From Rhodopirellula halodulae (GTDB lineage Bacteria; Planctomycetota; Planctomycetia; Pirellulales; Pirellulaceae), in NCBI RefSeq assembly GCF_020966775.1, contig NZ_JAJKFV010000002.1, positions 248,001 through 312,000 on the forward strand: a DNA stretch of 64,000 nucleotides, written 5' to 3'. Position 1 is the stretch's first letter, and each line of letters starts with the position of its first letter. A program made the translations under genes and the position numbers. Shown in pieces: positions 18,250 to 26,611 of this stretch. The notes under the pieces were generated by a model. The model made no database searches. It saw only the letters and a list, made by a program, of their open reading frames with translations, and was not told where the DNA came from.

Positions 18250-20562
18250 ATGAACGCTCACGGCTTCCAAGCTACCTTTCGAAAACCATGGCGACTGGTC
18301 GCCGGATTCACGGCCGCCTTCACCGTTTTGGCATCGCTCTTCGCTTTGACATCGTCGGCAAACGCAGGGTACTCCGTCTTGAGCGGAGTTCCGGTCACTC
18401 AAGGTCAGATGCAAATCGAGGAGGGTGACTTCGAAGAGCTAAAACAGCGTCACACCCACGCCAACCGCTGCTTTCCGCTCAAAGAAACTCGCGTGGAAGC
18501 AGACATTTCGGGAGTGCTGGCCCGCGTTCGGGTCTCTCAAGTTTTCCAGAACCCCTACGCCGATCGGTTGGAAGCCTTGTACGCCTTTCCACTGCCCGAA
18601 AACAGTGCCGTCGACGCGTACTCATTCCAGATTGGCGAGCGTGTGATCGTCGGCGAAGTGAAACGACGCGAACAGGCACGACAAGAATACGAGAGTGCTC
18701 GCGACGAGGGACGCAAAGCCGCTTTGCTGGAACAAGAACGCCCAAATCTGTTCTCACAATCCATCGCTAACATTCCTGCCAACGGCGAAGTCACCGTGCA
18801 CATCGAATACGTGCATGCGTTGGACATCGATGAAGACCGCTATGTCTTTCGGTTCCCCATGGTCGTCGGCCCTCGATTCATTCCCGGCAACGCTTTGAGT
18901 CGCCCCAACGTGGGTCGCGGATGGGGCAATGACACCGACCAAGTTTCCGATGCCTCACGCATCACCCCCGACTTTCTGCCCGAAGGCATGCGAAACGGGA
19001 ACGATGTTTTCGTGACCGTGAACATCGACGGAGGGATGCCCATCCAAGAAGTCGTCGCGGTGACTCACGAGCTCGACATCGAAAAGAAGTCGGAGACTCA
19101 TGCCGTCGCAACACTGAAAAATCAATCCACAATCGCTGACAAAGACTTTGTGGTCGAGTACCGCCTGGCTGGCAACGACAGCACGCTTGCATCACTGACC
19201 CATCGCGAATCCGCGACGGAGGACGGCTATGTCATGCTGGCCTTGCAACCCAAGTGGAACATTGAGCCGACGGAGATCACTCCCCGAGAAGTGATCCTGG
19301 TCCTCGACACCAGCGGTTCGATGAACGGCCCCGCGATCAGTCAACTGCGTTTGTTCGCCGACCATGTGCTCGATCATCTCAATCCCAACGATCGCTTCCG
19401 CGTCATCTCGTTCAACAACCAATCCAACGCCTTTCGAACCGAGGCCTGCGAGGCAACCGCCGAGAACATCACCGCCGCAAAGCAGTTCGTCAGACGTTTA
19501 CGTGCCGGAGGCGGCACGAACTTGCTCCCCGCCCTTCAACTGGCATTGGGAGATCGTGCGGACGAGTCCACGCGACCGCGTTACATGGTTTTGATGACCG
19601 ACGCGTTGGTTGGCGACGACCATTCCATCTTGGGATATCTGCGACGACCTGAATTCCAAGATGCTCGGGTCTATCCCATCGCGTTCGGCGCGGCCCCCAA
19701 CGACTACTTGATCGGACGTGCCGCAGAGCTCGGACGTGGGTTCTCGATGCAGGTGACCAATCAAGACAACGCGACCGTCATCGCGAAACGCTTTCACGAA
19801 CTCACCAGCCAACCCTACATGACCGACTTGCAAATCGATTGGGGTGGGTTGACTATCAAAGACCTCGCCCCTTCGCGTTTGCCTGATTTGTATGCGGGCA
19901 AGCCATTGGTAGTTCTGGGAAGATACGACACGCCCGCGACGGGAACCATCACGCTGAAAGGGAATGTCCAAGGCCACGCCGTCCAGATGCAACTGGAACT
20001 GGAACTTCCGGAACAAGAATCCGCCCACGACTCCATCGGTCCCGTTTGGGCCCGCCAGCGGATCCGACAAATTTGGAATCGCGACATTGGCAACGAGACT
20101 CCTGAAGGACGATCTGAAATCACCGAGTTGGGCCTGAAGCATCAACTGATGACCCAGTACACGTCCTTTGTCGCGGTGGAACAAACACTCAGCGAACCAC
20201 CGACCGGACAACTCGTCACCGAGGACGTTCCCGGCCTGATGCCGGAAGGAATGACCGAAAAATCAGTCGGCCAATCGCGGGTGAATCCTCGAACCAATCA
20301 ACCTGCAACGCAGGCAACCGCCCAGCTTCCGACCCCACAGCCACCAACCGCCCAAATGCCCGCTGCGGTGGACACGCCAACTCCGATCCCATCATCCGGC
20401 GGCAGCCCCTATCGCGGTGGTGGCGGAGGAGGCGGTCCCATCAGCCCCATCACTGGACTCGTCTCGATCGGCGGTGCAGCCGCCGCCTGGATGCGGCGTC
20501 GTCGAAACCAAGCCGAAAACGACAACGCCACCGAAGGCTCCTCTCAACAGGATCGTGTTTGA
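18250..20562 (+). CDS. VIT-vWA protein with a GlyGly-CTERM-like sorting tail
   Basis: 770 residues. After a signal peptide (~20-40) comes a VIT domain (~50-180: ADISGVLARVRVSQVFQNPY, LYAFPLPENSAVDAYSF) and a von Willebrand A domain (~345-515) with an intact MIDAS motif LVLDTSGSMNG. The C-terminus (~715-760) has a proline/threonine linker, a run of seven glycines, a hydrophobic helix (PITGLVSIGGAAAAWM) and an RRRR cluster. That is the plan of a GlyGly-CTERM signal cut by rhombosortase. The rhombosortase gene overlaps the end of this gene by one base (TGATG), which strongly suggests enzyme and substrate. It is probably a surface-anchored or released adhesion-type protein. Confidence 0.9.
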   Translation: MNAHGFQATFRKPWRLVAGFTAAFTVLASLFALTSSANAGYSVLSGVPVTQGQMQIEEGDFEELKQRHTHANRCFPLKETRVEADISGVLARVRVSQVFQNPYADRLEALYAFPLPENSAVDAYSFQIGERVIVGEVKRREQARQEYESARDEGRKAALLEQERPNLFSQSIANIPANGEVTVHIEYVHALDIDEDRYVFRFPMVVGPRFIPGNALSRPNVGRGWGNDTDQVSDASRITPDFLPEGMRNGNDVFVTVNIDGGMPIQEVVAVTHELDIEKKSETHAVATLKNQSTIADKDFVVEYRLAGNDSTLASLTHRESATEDGYVMLALQPKWNIEPTEITPREVILVLDTSGSMNGPAISQLRLFADHVLDHLNPNDRFRVISFNNQSNAFRTEACEATAENITAAKQFVRRLRAGGGTNLLPALQLALGDRADESTRPRYMVLMTDALVGDDHSILGYLRRPEFQDARVYPIAFGAAPNDYLIGRAAELGRGFSMQVTNQDNATVIAKRFHELTSQPYMTDLQIDWGGLTIKDLAPSRLPDLYAGKPLVVLGRYDTPATGTITLKGNVQGHAVQMQLELELPEQESAHDSIGPVWARQRIRQIWNRDIGNETPEGRSEITELGLKHQLMTQYTSFVAVEQTLSEPPTGQLVTEDVPGLMPEGMTEKSVGQSRVNPRTNQPATQATAQLPTPQPPTAQMPAAVDTPTPIPSSGGSPYRGGGGGGGPISPITGLVSIGGAAAAWMRRRRNQAENDNATEGSSQQDRV

Positions 20563-21236
20563 TGAGTGCTGGACAGACGCTTTCGCAAACACGTTCTGGT
20601 TCCAATGGCACACCGATGCTTTCGGTGTGCCAGCGGGAAGCCAGCGAACGGTGGCGATCTCCTCTCACGATGATTCTCGCCACGATTGCCATCGCCGCAT
20701 TCGCGGTTCCCGATTTCGCGTCCTTCTTGCAACTGGACTATGTTGCTTGCCGATCCGGTCAATGGTGGCGATTGATGACCGGTCATTTGGCTCATTTCGG
20801 ATTGGGCCATTTGTTCTGGGACTTGCTGATGTTTGTTGTCCTGGGCGCTGCCTGTGAACGCCGACATTCAAAACTATTTCCGATCGCCGTCGCGGCGATG
20901 GCATTGGTGATCTCCGGCACCTTGCTGATTTGTCGCCAAGACGTCACTAGCTACCGAGGTCTCAGTGGAATCGACACGGGACTCTTTGCTTGGTTCGTGT
21001 TGGATCAAATTCGGCTTGCCTTTTCGAACCGAGACCGATCTTCCGCTACCATCTGGTCCATCGGCGGGTGTTTGCTGGTTGGCAAGTTGTGCTACGAGCT
21101 GTTCACTGGGGAAATCCTGTTCGTTGACGCCAATGGATTCACACCTCTGGTCGAATCTCACGTCTGTGGCGCCGTGGTCGGAGCAACCTTCGCTGGACTG
21201 GCTGGCCTATCCTTCCGTCCACAAGGTCGAACCTAA
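20562..21236 (+). CDS. rrtA: Rhombosortase (rhomboid-family intramembrane serine protease)
   Basis: 224 residues with about six hydrophobic segments. The rhomboid signature is present: GHLAHFGLGHLFWDLLMFV, serine motif YRGLSGIDTGLFAW (Ser ~134) and the His helix ESHVCGAVVGATFAGL (His ~199). The small size and YRGLSG context fit the rhombosortase subfamily that recognises GlyGly-CTERM tails rather than a housekeeping rhomboid. Start ATG at 20562 overlaps the TGA of the VIT-vWA gene; a TTG one codon earlier is also possible. The VIT-vWA product ends in a matching Gly-rich/TM/Arg tail and is the likely substrate. Confidence 0.85.
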   Translation: MSAGQTLSQTRSGSNGTPMLSVCQREASERWRSPLTMILATIAIAAFAVPDFASFLQLDYVACRSGQWWRLMTGHLAHFGLGHLFWDLLMFVVLGAACERRHSKLFPIAVAAMALVISGTLLICRQDVTSYRGLSGIDTGLFAWFVLDQIRLAFSNRDRSSATIWSIGGCLLVGKLCYELFTGEILFVDANGFTPLVESHVCGAVVGATFAGLAGLSFRPQGRT

Positions 21237-21330
21237 AACGTGAGTGCGGTGTCAGGTCATCATCAAAAGTCGCCGGTTGCGTTTCTGCGATGCAGTCCTT
21301 GTACAAAGTGGCATCGCGTCGGAATTGTTA

Positions 21331-21337
21331 GAAAGGA
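21331..21337 (+). promoter_or_regulatory. Shine-Dalgarno site deciding a TTG start
   Basis: GAAAGGA lies 6 bp before the TTG at 21344 and supports that start over the in-frame ATG at 21371. Confidence 0.55.
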
Positions 21338-21343
21338 ATCCAA

Positions 21344-22006
21344 TTGCTCAATCCTCAGAAAAAATTTCCCATGGTTCTGGCGGACGGAACGGAAATCCGT
21401 TCGGTCGTTCAACTCAACCAGGTCATCGACCATCCTCGGATGGAAATTGGTGACTTCACTTACTTCGGTCATCTGGAGGAACTCGACGACTACGCTGGCT
21501 TTTTGGCACCGTTTCTTTTTCCGCTCAGCCTCGAACGTTTGGTCATTGGAAAGTTCTGTCAAATTGCTCACGGAGTGCGTCTGATTACCAGCTCCGCGAA
21601 TCACAACATGAGCGGATTTTCGACTTACCCGTTCAACAACTTCACGATGCACGAGCGAACCTCGCCCGAGGAAATCCAGGCGATGTTTGACATCCCCGGT
21701 CGCAAAGGCGACACCGTGATTGGCAACGACGTTTGGATCGGAATGGAAGCCGTGGTGATGCCGGGTGTCACCATCGGCGACGGTGCGATCATCGGGGCTC
21801 GCAGCGTGGTGGCCAAAGATGTCGCTCCTTACACCATCGTTGCGGGAAACCCAGCCCAATGCGTCAAACGCCGATTTGATGAAGAAACAATCCAGGTATT
21901 GTTGGAAATCTGCTGGTGGAATTGGCCGGTCGAGCGTATCGAAGCCAACGTGGATGCGATCGTCGGCTGTGACTTGGATGCACTGAAGCAAATCGACCAA
22001 GCCTAA
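21344..22006 (+). CDS. Vat/CatB-type xenobiotic acyltransferase (left-handed beta-helix)
   Basis: 220 residues of the hexapeptide-repeat acyltransferase family that includes streptogramin and type-B chloramphenicol acetyltransferases. Seen: [20 protein letters not shown], the FSTYPF stretch, [19 protein letters not shown] (hexapeptide coil), [20 protein letters not shown] and [20 protein letters not shown]. The active-site His lies in SSANHNM. It transfers an acetyl group from acetyl-CoA to a hydroxylated small molecule. The family contains both resistance enzymes and housekeeping members, so a resistance role is not claimed. The TTG start has a good ribosome-binding site. Confidence 0.88.
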   Translation: MLNPQKKFPMVLADGTEIRSVVQLNQVIDHPRMEIGDFTYFGHLEELDDYAGFLAPFLFPLSLERLVIGKFCQIAHGVRLITSSANHNMSGFSTYPFNNFTMHERTSPEEIQAMFDIPGRKGDTVIGNDVWIGMEAVVMPGVTIGDGAIIGARSVVAKDVAPYTIVAGNPAQCVKRRFDEETIQVLLEICWWNWPVERIEANVDAIVGCDLDALKQIDQA

Positions 22007-22557
22007 TTGGAGGCTTGGTCCACCCGATATTTCGACTGCACGAAACCACAGTCAAAGATTTTAGTATCTTGGTGAGTGAGCCAGATGTCTTTCTCAAGCA
22101 GTCCAAACAGTGGGATTCCCTCGCCGATCAACACGGGGATCGCCGTGATGATCATTTCATTGATCAATCCCGCTCGCAGGAATCGCTGGATGGTGATCCC
22201 GCCGTCGATGTAGAGTTTCTTGGCACCTTCCTCGGACAGACGACGATGCAAATCCGTTGGTGATTCCGCGGAATGAGTGACGCAGTTGGGAAAGTCTTCA
22301 GGGAACTCAATCGTGTTCTGGCTCAGCACAACAACGGGTGTCTCGCCGTAAGGCCACGCACCAAACGTTCGCACTTTCTGGTAGGTGTTGCGCCCCATCA
22401 CCAGCACATCGACAGACTTCATGAATTCTGCGTAGCCGCAATCCTCGCCTTCCGGCACGGTTGCATTGGCTTGATCGAGCCAATCAAGATCCCCGTCTTT
22501 GCGAGCGATGAATCCGTCGAGGCTGGTGGCAATGAACACAGAGACGTCGGCTGACAT
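22003..22557 (-). CDS. Dihydrofolate reductase / RibD C-terminal-like reductase
   Basis: 184 residues. The N-terminus [20 protein letters not shown] and the segment [18 protein letters not shown] are the conserved NADPH-binding features of the DHFR/RibD-C superfamily; [20 protein letters not shown] and [19 protein letters not shown] mark the YyaP/YwjB-like group of general reductases. The short gene is single, convergent with the acyltransferase (4-bp stop overlap) and followed upstream by an epoxide-hydrolase gene on the same strand. Physiological substrate unknown; a true FolA function is unlikely. Confidence 0.9.
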   Translation of the reverse strand: MSADVSVFIATSLDGFIARKDGDLDWLDQANATVPEGEDCGYAEFMKSVDVLVMGRNTYQKVRTFGAWPYGETPVVVLSQNTIEFPEDFPNCVTHSAESPTDLHRRLSEEGAKKLYIDGGITIQRFLRAGLINEMIITAIPVLIGEGIPLFGLLEKDIWLTHQDTKIFDCGFVQSKYRVDQASN

Positions 22558-22636
22558 GAACGATTCCGTTGATGAGGCGAGATGAACGCGGGTTGTAGCG
22601 TGACTTATCCAATTGGCGAAGTTCTGGTTCGACTCG

Positions 22637-23638
22637 CTAGATGCTGATCGAACCTTTCACAACCGGTCGTGGACGAGAAGCCTTTTGGTGGTTGCGTTTC
22701 AACCAACTCAAAATGGCTTCGTTGGTTGCTTCCGGCATCTCTTGTTGAATCCAATGCCCGCAATCCAAATGCACCACATCGACGTTGGGAACGAACTCCT
22801 GCAACCTTTCCGATGGCGGAATCATGTCGCGATTTCCATAGATCATCAACGACGACTGCTGGATGATCGGATCCGCATCCGCCAACTGATGCCAATCGCG
22901 ATCGAGGTTTTGGTACCAACGGATGGCGGAAGTGAACCCCGTCGACTCAAACGCCGACACAAACACATCCAACTCATCGTCGCTCATGATGGGATCGCCC
23001 AACGGTGCCTTCGCTTTGGCCAGGTTGATCAGTGGCATTCCCGGGTCGGGCTCTCGCGGAGGCACGTTTTTGCGGAACAAGTTGCGTAGAAATTGGCGAG
23101 TGTGATGATCGAACACCGCATCGGCCACGCCAGGCTGCCGATTGAAATGAACGAAGTAGTTGTCGGCTCCGAACACCTGCTCCATGAACTCGATCCATGG
23201 CACTTCGCCACGCTCCTGATATGGCAAGCTCAGGTTGATCACGTGGCTCACACGGGTTGGATGCAACAACGCCAAACTCCAAACCACCATCGCCCCCCAA
23301 TCATGACCGACAAAAACAGCGTCTTCGTAACCAAAGTGGTCCAGCAGTCCCACCAAGTCCGCCGTCAAATGCTCGATGTCGTAGTCGGTGACCTCGGCGG
23401 GCTTCGATGAGTTTCCATAGCCTCGTTGATTCGGCACGATGACGTGGTACCCCGCTTCGACGAGCATTGGCACCTGATGCCGCCAAGAGAAAGCGTGCTC
23501 GGGCCAACCATGACAAAGCACAATCGGGTTGCCCGCATTCTGCTGACCAGCTTCGAAGACTTCGAGCTGGATTCCGTTGATATCGAGAAGAGTCGGTCTT
23601 GGAAATTGTGTTGATAGAAGTTGGTCGCTCGTCGCCAT
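22637..23638 (-). CDS. Epoxide hydrolase-like alpha/beta hydrolase
   Basis: 333 residues. HGWPEHAFSWRHQVP carries the HGxP oxyanion motif, FVGHDWGAMVVWSLALLHP holds the nucleophile Asp, and VHLDCGHWIQQEMPEATNEA holds the catalytic His. These match soluble epoxide hydrolases and haloalkane-dehalogenase relatives. It is transcribed divergently from a WYL-domain regulator across a 138-bp gap with a perfect palindrome, so that regulator probably controls it in response to a toxic or aromatic compound. Confidence 0.92.
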   Translation of the reverse strand: MATSDQLLSTQFPRPTLLDINGIQLEVFEAGQQNAGNPIVLCHGWPEHAFSWRHQVPMLVEAGYHVIVPNQRGYGNSSKPAEVTDYDIEHLTADLVGLLDHFGYEDAVFVGHDWGAMVVWSLALLHPTRVSHVINLSLPYQERGEVPWIEFMEQVFGADNYFVHFNRQPGVADAVFDHHTRQFLRNLFRKNVPPREPDPGMPLINLAKAKAPLGDPIMSDDELDVFVSAFESTGFTSAIRWYQNLDRDWHQLADADPIIQQSSLMIYGNRDMIPPSERLQEFVPNVDVVHLDCGHWIQQEMPEATNEAILSWLKRNHQKASRPRPVVKGSISI

Positions 23639-23714
23639 TGTTCGTCCCTTTGTTGTTCGAGAAGTTTGTTCAACGATCGTCTTCGTGTCTGTCGACCAAC
23701 TTTACAGAGCCCTC

Positions 23715-23732
23715 CTGACAGCCTACTGTCAG
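23715..23732. promoter_or_regulatory. Perfect palindromic operator between hydrolase and WYL regulator
   Basis: CTGACAGCCTACTGTCAG has two perfect 7-bp arms and a 4-bp spacer. It sits in the intergenic region of two divergent genes, 45 bp before the regulator start and 77 bp before the hydrolase start, the expected place for an autoregulatory site of the WYL protein. Confidence 0.6.
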
Positions 23733-23776
23733 CAGTGTTGTGAGAAATCGGAAGGTTTTGCTTCACGGGGAATGCA

Positions 23777-24490
23777 TTGCGTCGGGCGGATCGTCTTTTT
23801 CGGATCGTTGAGTACCTCAAAGCCCGTCGCGAAACGGTCACCGCGAAGGAACTCGGTGAGGAGTTGGAGGTCGGCGTCCGCACGATCTATCGCGACATCG
23901 CTGATTTGCGGGCATCCGGAGTTCCGCTGACCGGAGAAGCCGGCGTCGGCTATTTGCTCAGCCCCAACTACGTGGTCCGGCCGCTGTTGTTTGACGATGA
24001 AGAGTTGGAGGCACTCGCTCTGGGAGCCCAAATGGTGCAGAGCTGGGCCGATCCAGCAATGGCTCAGGCGGCGCGGCGGGCGCTGGATCGCATCACCGTG
24101 GTTCTCCCTGACTCATTAGCCGACAACATTCGCCAATCCACTTCGTACGCCTACCCAAGTGCTGGCAAGCCAGCGCTGCAAATTGACTTCACCTCGCTCA
24201 GGCGAGCGATCGGCACGCGGCACTTGGTCGAGTTTGCCTACATCGATCAAAACGGGTCTTCCACCACCCGGCGAATTCGACCATTGGCCATCATCTTCCT
24301 GGCTCCCAATTGGATGGTGGCAGCCTGGTGCGAACTACGGCGCGATTTCCGGCATTTTCGCGTCGATCGCATGCAGGAGCTGGTTGTCCTCGACGAAAAA
24401 TTCGAACTTGAACCTGGCAAGACGCTGGACGACATGCAACGGCAATGCGAAGAAGAGTTTCAAAAGAAATCACCTTCCGCTACAAGTTGA
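23777..24490 (+). CDS. YafY-type HTH/WYL-domain transcriptional regulator
   Basis: 237 residues. The N-terminal winged helix (RADRLFRIVEYLKARR, ELEVGVRTIYRDIADLRASG) is of the DeoR/HTH_11 type. The WYL domain lies ~135-210 (RHLVEFAYIDQNGSSTTRRI RPLAI region), and the C-terminal WCX part contains WMVAAWCELRRDFRHFRVDR. WYL domains sense small molecules or nucleic acids. The start is a TTG (LRRADRLFRI); no in-frame ATG lies nearby. It is divergent from the epoxide hydrolase with a palindrome in between. Confidence 0.9.
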   Translation: MRRADRLFRIVEYLKARRETVTAKELGEELEVGVRTIYRDIADLRASGVPLTGEAGVGYLLSPNYVVRPLLFDDEELEALALGAQMVQSWADPAMAQAARRALDRITVVLPDSLADNIRQSTSYAYPSAGKPALQIDFTSLRRAIGTRHLVEFAYIDQNGSSTTRRIRPLAIIFLAPNWMVAAWCELRRDFRHFRVDRMQELVVLDEKFELEPGKTLDDMQRQCEEEFQKKSPSATS

Positions 24491-24533
24491 ACATGTTGAC
24501 GAGCATTCTCTCGCGGTGATTCGCGAGCGACGT

Positions 24534-26012
24534 TCAGTCCTTCAGAGCTTTCGCCCAACGACGCACGGCGTTCTGAATCGATTTCCGGTCGTACGCCGCG
24601 AAACCGAGGATCATGCCAGTGGTACTTCCGGTGCGTGAATACAGGCTCACCGGATGAAACTCGACCTTCTCACGCACGGCGGCGTTGATCAGCTTTACTT
24701 CGGCTTCTCGCGTCACGCCCTGAGCCGTCAAATGCATTCCCGATTCGGGTTGTTGCACTTCGACGAGGCCGGCCAGATGTTTCTGAAGCGATTCGTACAA
24801 CACCGTTTGACGCTCGGCGTACAACGTTCGCATGCGACGAATGTGCTTGACGAAGTTCCCCGTTTCAATGAACCGATGCAGCACCATTTGAACCAACGGC
24901 GGCGATCCTCGGTCCTGAAGGAATCGAGCATAAGCAAACACGGGCACCAGCGATTTTGGGACGATCAAAAAGCCCAACCGAATCGATGGGAACAGCAACT
25001 TGCTGAACGTCCCCATGTAGATCGTTTGGCCTGATGAGTCGAGGCTGCTCAAAGAGGGATGGGGGCGTCCCGTGTAACGAAACTCGCCGTTGTAGTCGTC
25101 CTCGATGATCCAACTCTGATGCCTTTGTGCCAGAGCGATCAACTCCAACCGCCGAGTCAAACTCATCGTCATTCCCATCGGCCACTGACCTCCCGGAGTC
25201 ACACTGATCAGCTTGGGCTTCGCCGCACGGTCCGGAACTCGAGAGACATCGATCCCTTCCGAGTCCAAAGGCACGGGCACCACCTTCGCACCCGCGATGT
25301 CTAACAACCGGTTGGCGGGCGAGTTGCCGGGTTCCTCCACCCAAACGGTGTCGCCGGGATTGAGCAACAACTGAGCGATCATCGTGAAGGCTTGTTGAGA
25401 GCCGGAGGTCATCACAACCTGTTCCGGTTCGCAGGACAAACCTCGCGAGACCGCCATGTACTGAGCGATCGATTCCCGCAAAGGATAGTAGCCTTGCGGA
25501 TCGCCAAGACGCAGGTGCTTATCAGACCAACGCGACTGCTCAACAGAAAATCGATTCCAAAGAGCAGTTGGAAACTCGTCCGTTGCTGGCAGATGCGGCG
25601 TGAAGGCTTTGGGACGCTTGGAAACGGGCGGCAACCATTGGGCTTCCTGCGCTAACTGTTGCCCAAGCGTCGAAAGCCTTGCAGAGGATTGCTTCGTCGG
25701 TGTGGTGGCCGTGTGAGCCGAATTAAAATCGAAGGCTTGCGGCGGAATCTTCGCCACGCGTGTTCCACTGCCTCGAACCGACTCCAAATAGCCTTCGGAG
25801 ATCAGCTGCTCATAAGCAGACAAGACCGTGTTTCGGGACACGCCGATTGCGGACGCGAGGTTGCGGCTGGATGGCACCCGGTCCTCGGGCTTCAGCATTT
25901 GACCGACGATGGCCTGTCGCAACTGGTTCTCCAATTGTTGATAGACCGGCGTCGTCCCTTCGCCGTTCAACTGAATCCAATCGAATTCGAAGTGTTCATT
26001 TCTTCGCGGCAT
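24534..26012 (-). CDS. MocR/PdxR-family regulator (GntR HTH fused to aminotransferase fold)
   Basis: 492 residues from ATG at 26012; the frame extends to a TTG at 26024, but MPRRNEHFEFDW is the better start. A GntR-type winged helix (~20-85: TPVYQQLENQLRQAIVG, PSSRNLASAIGVSRNTV) is followed by a fold-type-I PLP domain with PEQVVMTSGSQQAFTMIAQL, SWIIEDDYNGEFRYTG and the PLP-lysine loop MGTFSKLLFPSIRLGF. MocR proteins bind PLP-aldimines and regulate a divergent gene, here the AhpD-like gene at 26126. Repeated AAGTGG words in the gap are candidate sites. Confidence 0.93.
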   Translation of the reverse strand: MPRRNEHFEFDWIQLNGEGTTPVYQQLENQLRQAIVGQMLKPEDRVPSSRNLASAIGVSRNTVLSAYEQLISEGYLESVRGSGTRVAKIPPQAFDFNSAHTATTPTKQSSARLSTLGQQLAQEAQWLPPVSKRPKAFTPHLPATDEFPTALWNRFSVEQSRWSDKHLRLGDPQGYYPLRESIAQYMAVSRGLSCEPEQVVMTSGSQQAFTMIAQLLLNPGDTVWVEEPGNSPANRLLDIAGAKVVPVPLDSEGIDVSRVPDRAAKPKLISVTPGGQWPMGMTMSLTRRLELIALAQRHQSWIIEDDYNGEFRYTGRPHPSLSSLDSSGQTIYMGTFSKLLFPSIRLGFLIVPKSLVPVFAYARFLQDRGSPPLVQMVLHRFIETGNFVKHIRRMRTLYAERQTVLYESLQKHLAGLVEVQQPESGMHLTAQGVTREAEVKLINAAVREKVEFHPVSLYSRTGSTTGMILGFAAYDRKSIQNAVRRWAKALKD

Positions 26013-26023
26013 GGAACAACCCA

Positions 26024-26072
26024 AAGTGGCACCCTCGTTTCGTCACCAAGTGGTTCTTTAGAAGAGCCACTT
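26024..26072. promoter_or_regulatory. Candidate MocR operator (direct and inverted AAGTGG words)
   Basis: AAGTGG occurs at 26024-26029 and 26048-26053 as a direct repeat, and its complement CCACTT at 26067-26072 forms an inverted pair with the second copy; inside the inverted pair, TTCT and AGAA form a smaller nested palindrome. MocR-type regulators commonly bind mixed direct and inverted repeats in the divergent gap. Confidence 0.45.
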
Positions 26073-26114
26073 TGCTTCTATGATTCTACTTTGTGACGTC
26101 GCTCGACCACCACC

Positions 26115-26120
26115 AGGAGA
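26115..26120 (+). promoter_or_regulatory. Strong ribosome-binding site AGGAGA
   Basis: AGGAGA lies 5 bp before the ATG at 26126 and settles the start of the AhpD-like gene against the upstream in-frame ATG at 26093. Confidence 0.7.
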
Positions 26121-26125
26121 ACTCA

Positions 26126-26599
26126 ATGCGAGCCAATTACTTTCAGTTGATTCCAAGCGAGATTCGGCAACTGACCAGCATCGAATCCACGATGGCGAAC
26201 TACTCGATCGGAACGCAACTGCTGGAACTGATCAAGCTCCGCGTGTCGCAAATCAATGGCTGTTCGTTTTGTGTCAGCCTGCACACTCAGCAGCTTCGTT
26301 TGATGAACGAAACCAACGAACGCATCGATTTAGTCAGCGTTTGGCAGGAGGCTCCTTGCTACACCGACCGGGAACGCACGGCTTTCCGGTGGGCAGAGTC
26401 GTTGACTCGCCTCGCGGACGAACGCGGCATTCACGACCCGCTCTATACCGAAGCCGTGAATGAGTTCGGCGAAGAAGGGCTCAGTCAGCTGAGCTTAGCT
26501 GTCGCCATGATCAACACATGGAACCGCTTGGCCGTTCCATTCCAAACCGATCATCAATTCATCGCGTCCTTATTGCAGCACTCCGCCACCACCAATTGA
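26126..26599 (+). CDS. AhpD-like carboxymuconolactone decarboxylase-family protein
   Basis: 157 residues. The signature LLELIKLRVSQINGCSFCVSLHTQ contains the CxxC dithiol followed by a His three residues later, as in AhpD-type alkylhydroperoxidases. The rest (RTAFRWAESLTRLADERG, SLAVAMINTWNRLAVPF) is the helical family core. It probably reduces peroxides with the CxxC pair. It faces a MocR regulator and is followed 12 bp later by a cupin/DJ-1 gene, suggesting a small redox or aldehyde-stress operon. Confidence 0.9.
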   Translation: MRANYFQLIPSEIRQLTSIESTMANYSIGTQLLELIKLRVSQINGCSFCVSLHTQQLRLMNETNERIDLVSVWQEAPCYTDRERTAFRWAESLTRLADERGIHDPLYTEAVNEFGEEGLSQLSLAVAMINTWNRLAVPFQTDHQFIASLLQHSATTN

Positions 26600-26611
26600 A
26601 AGAGCCGAACA

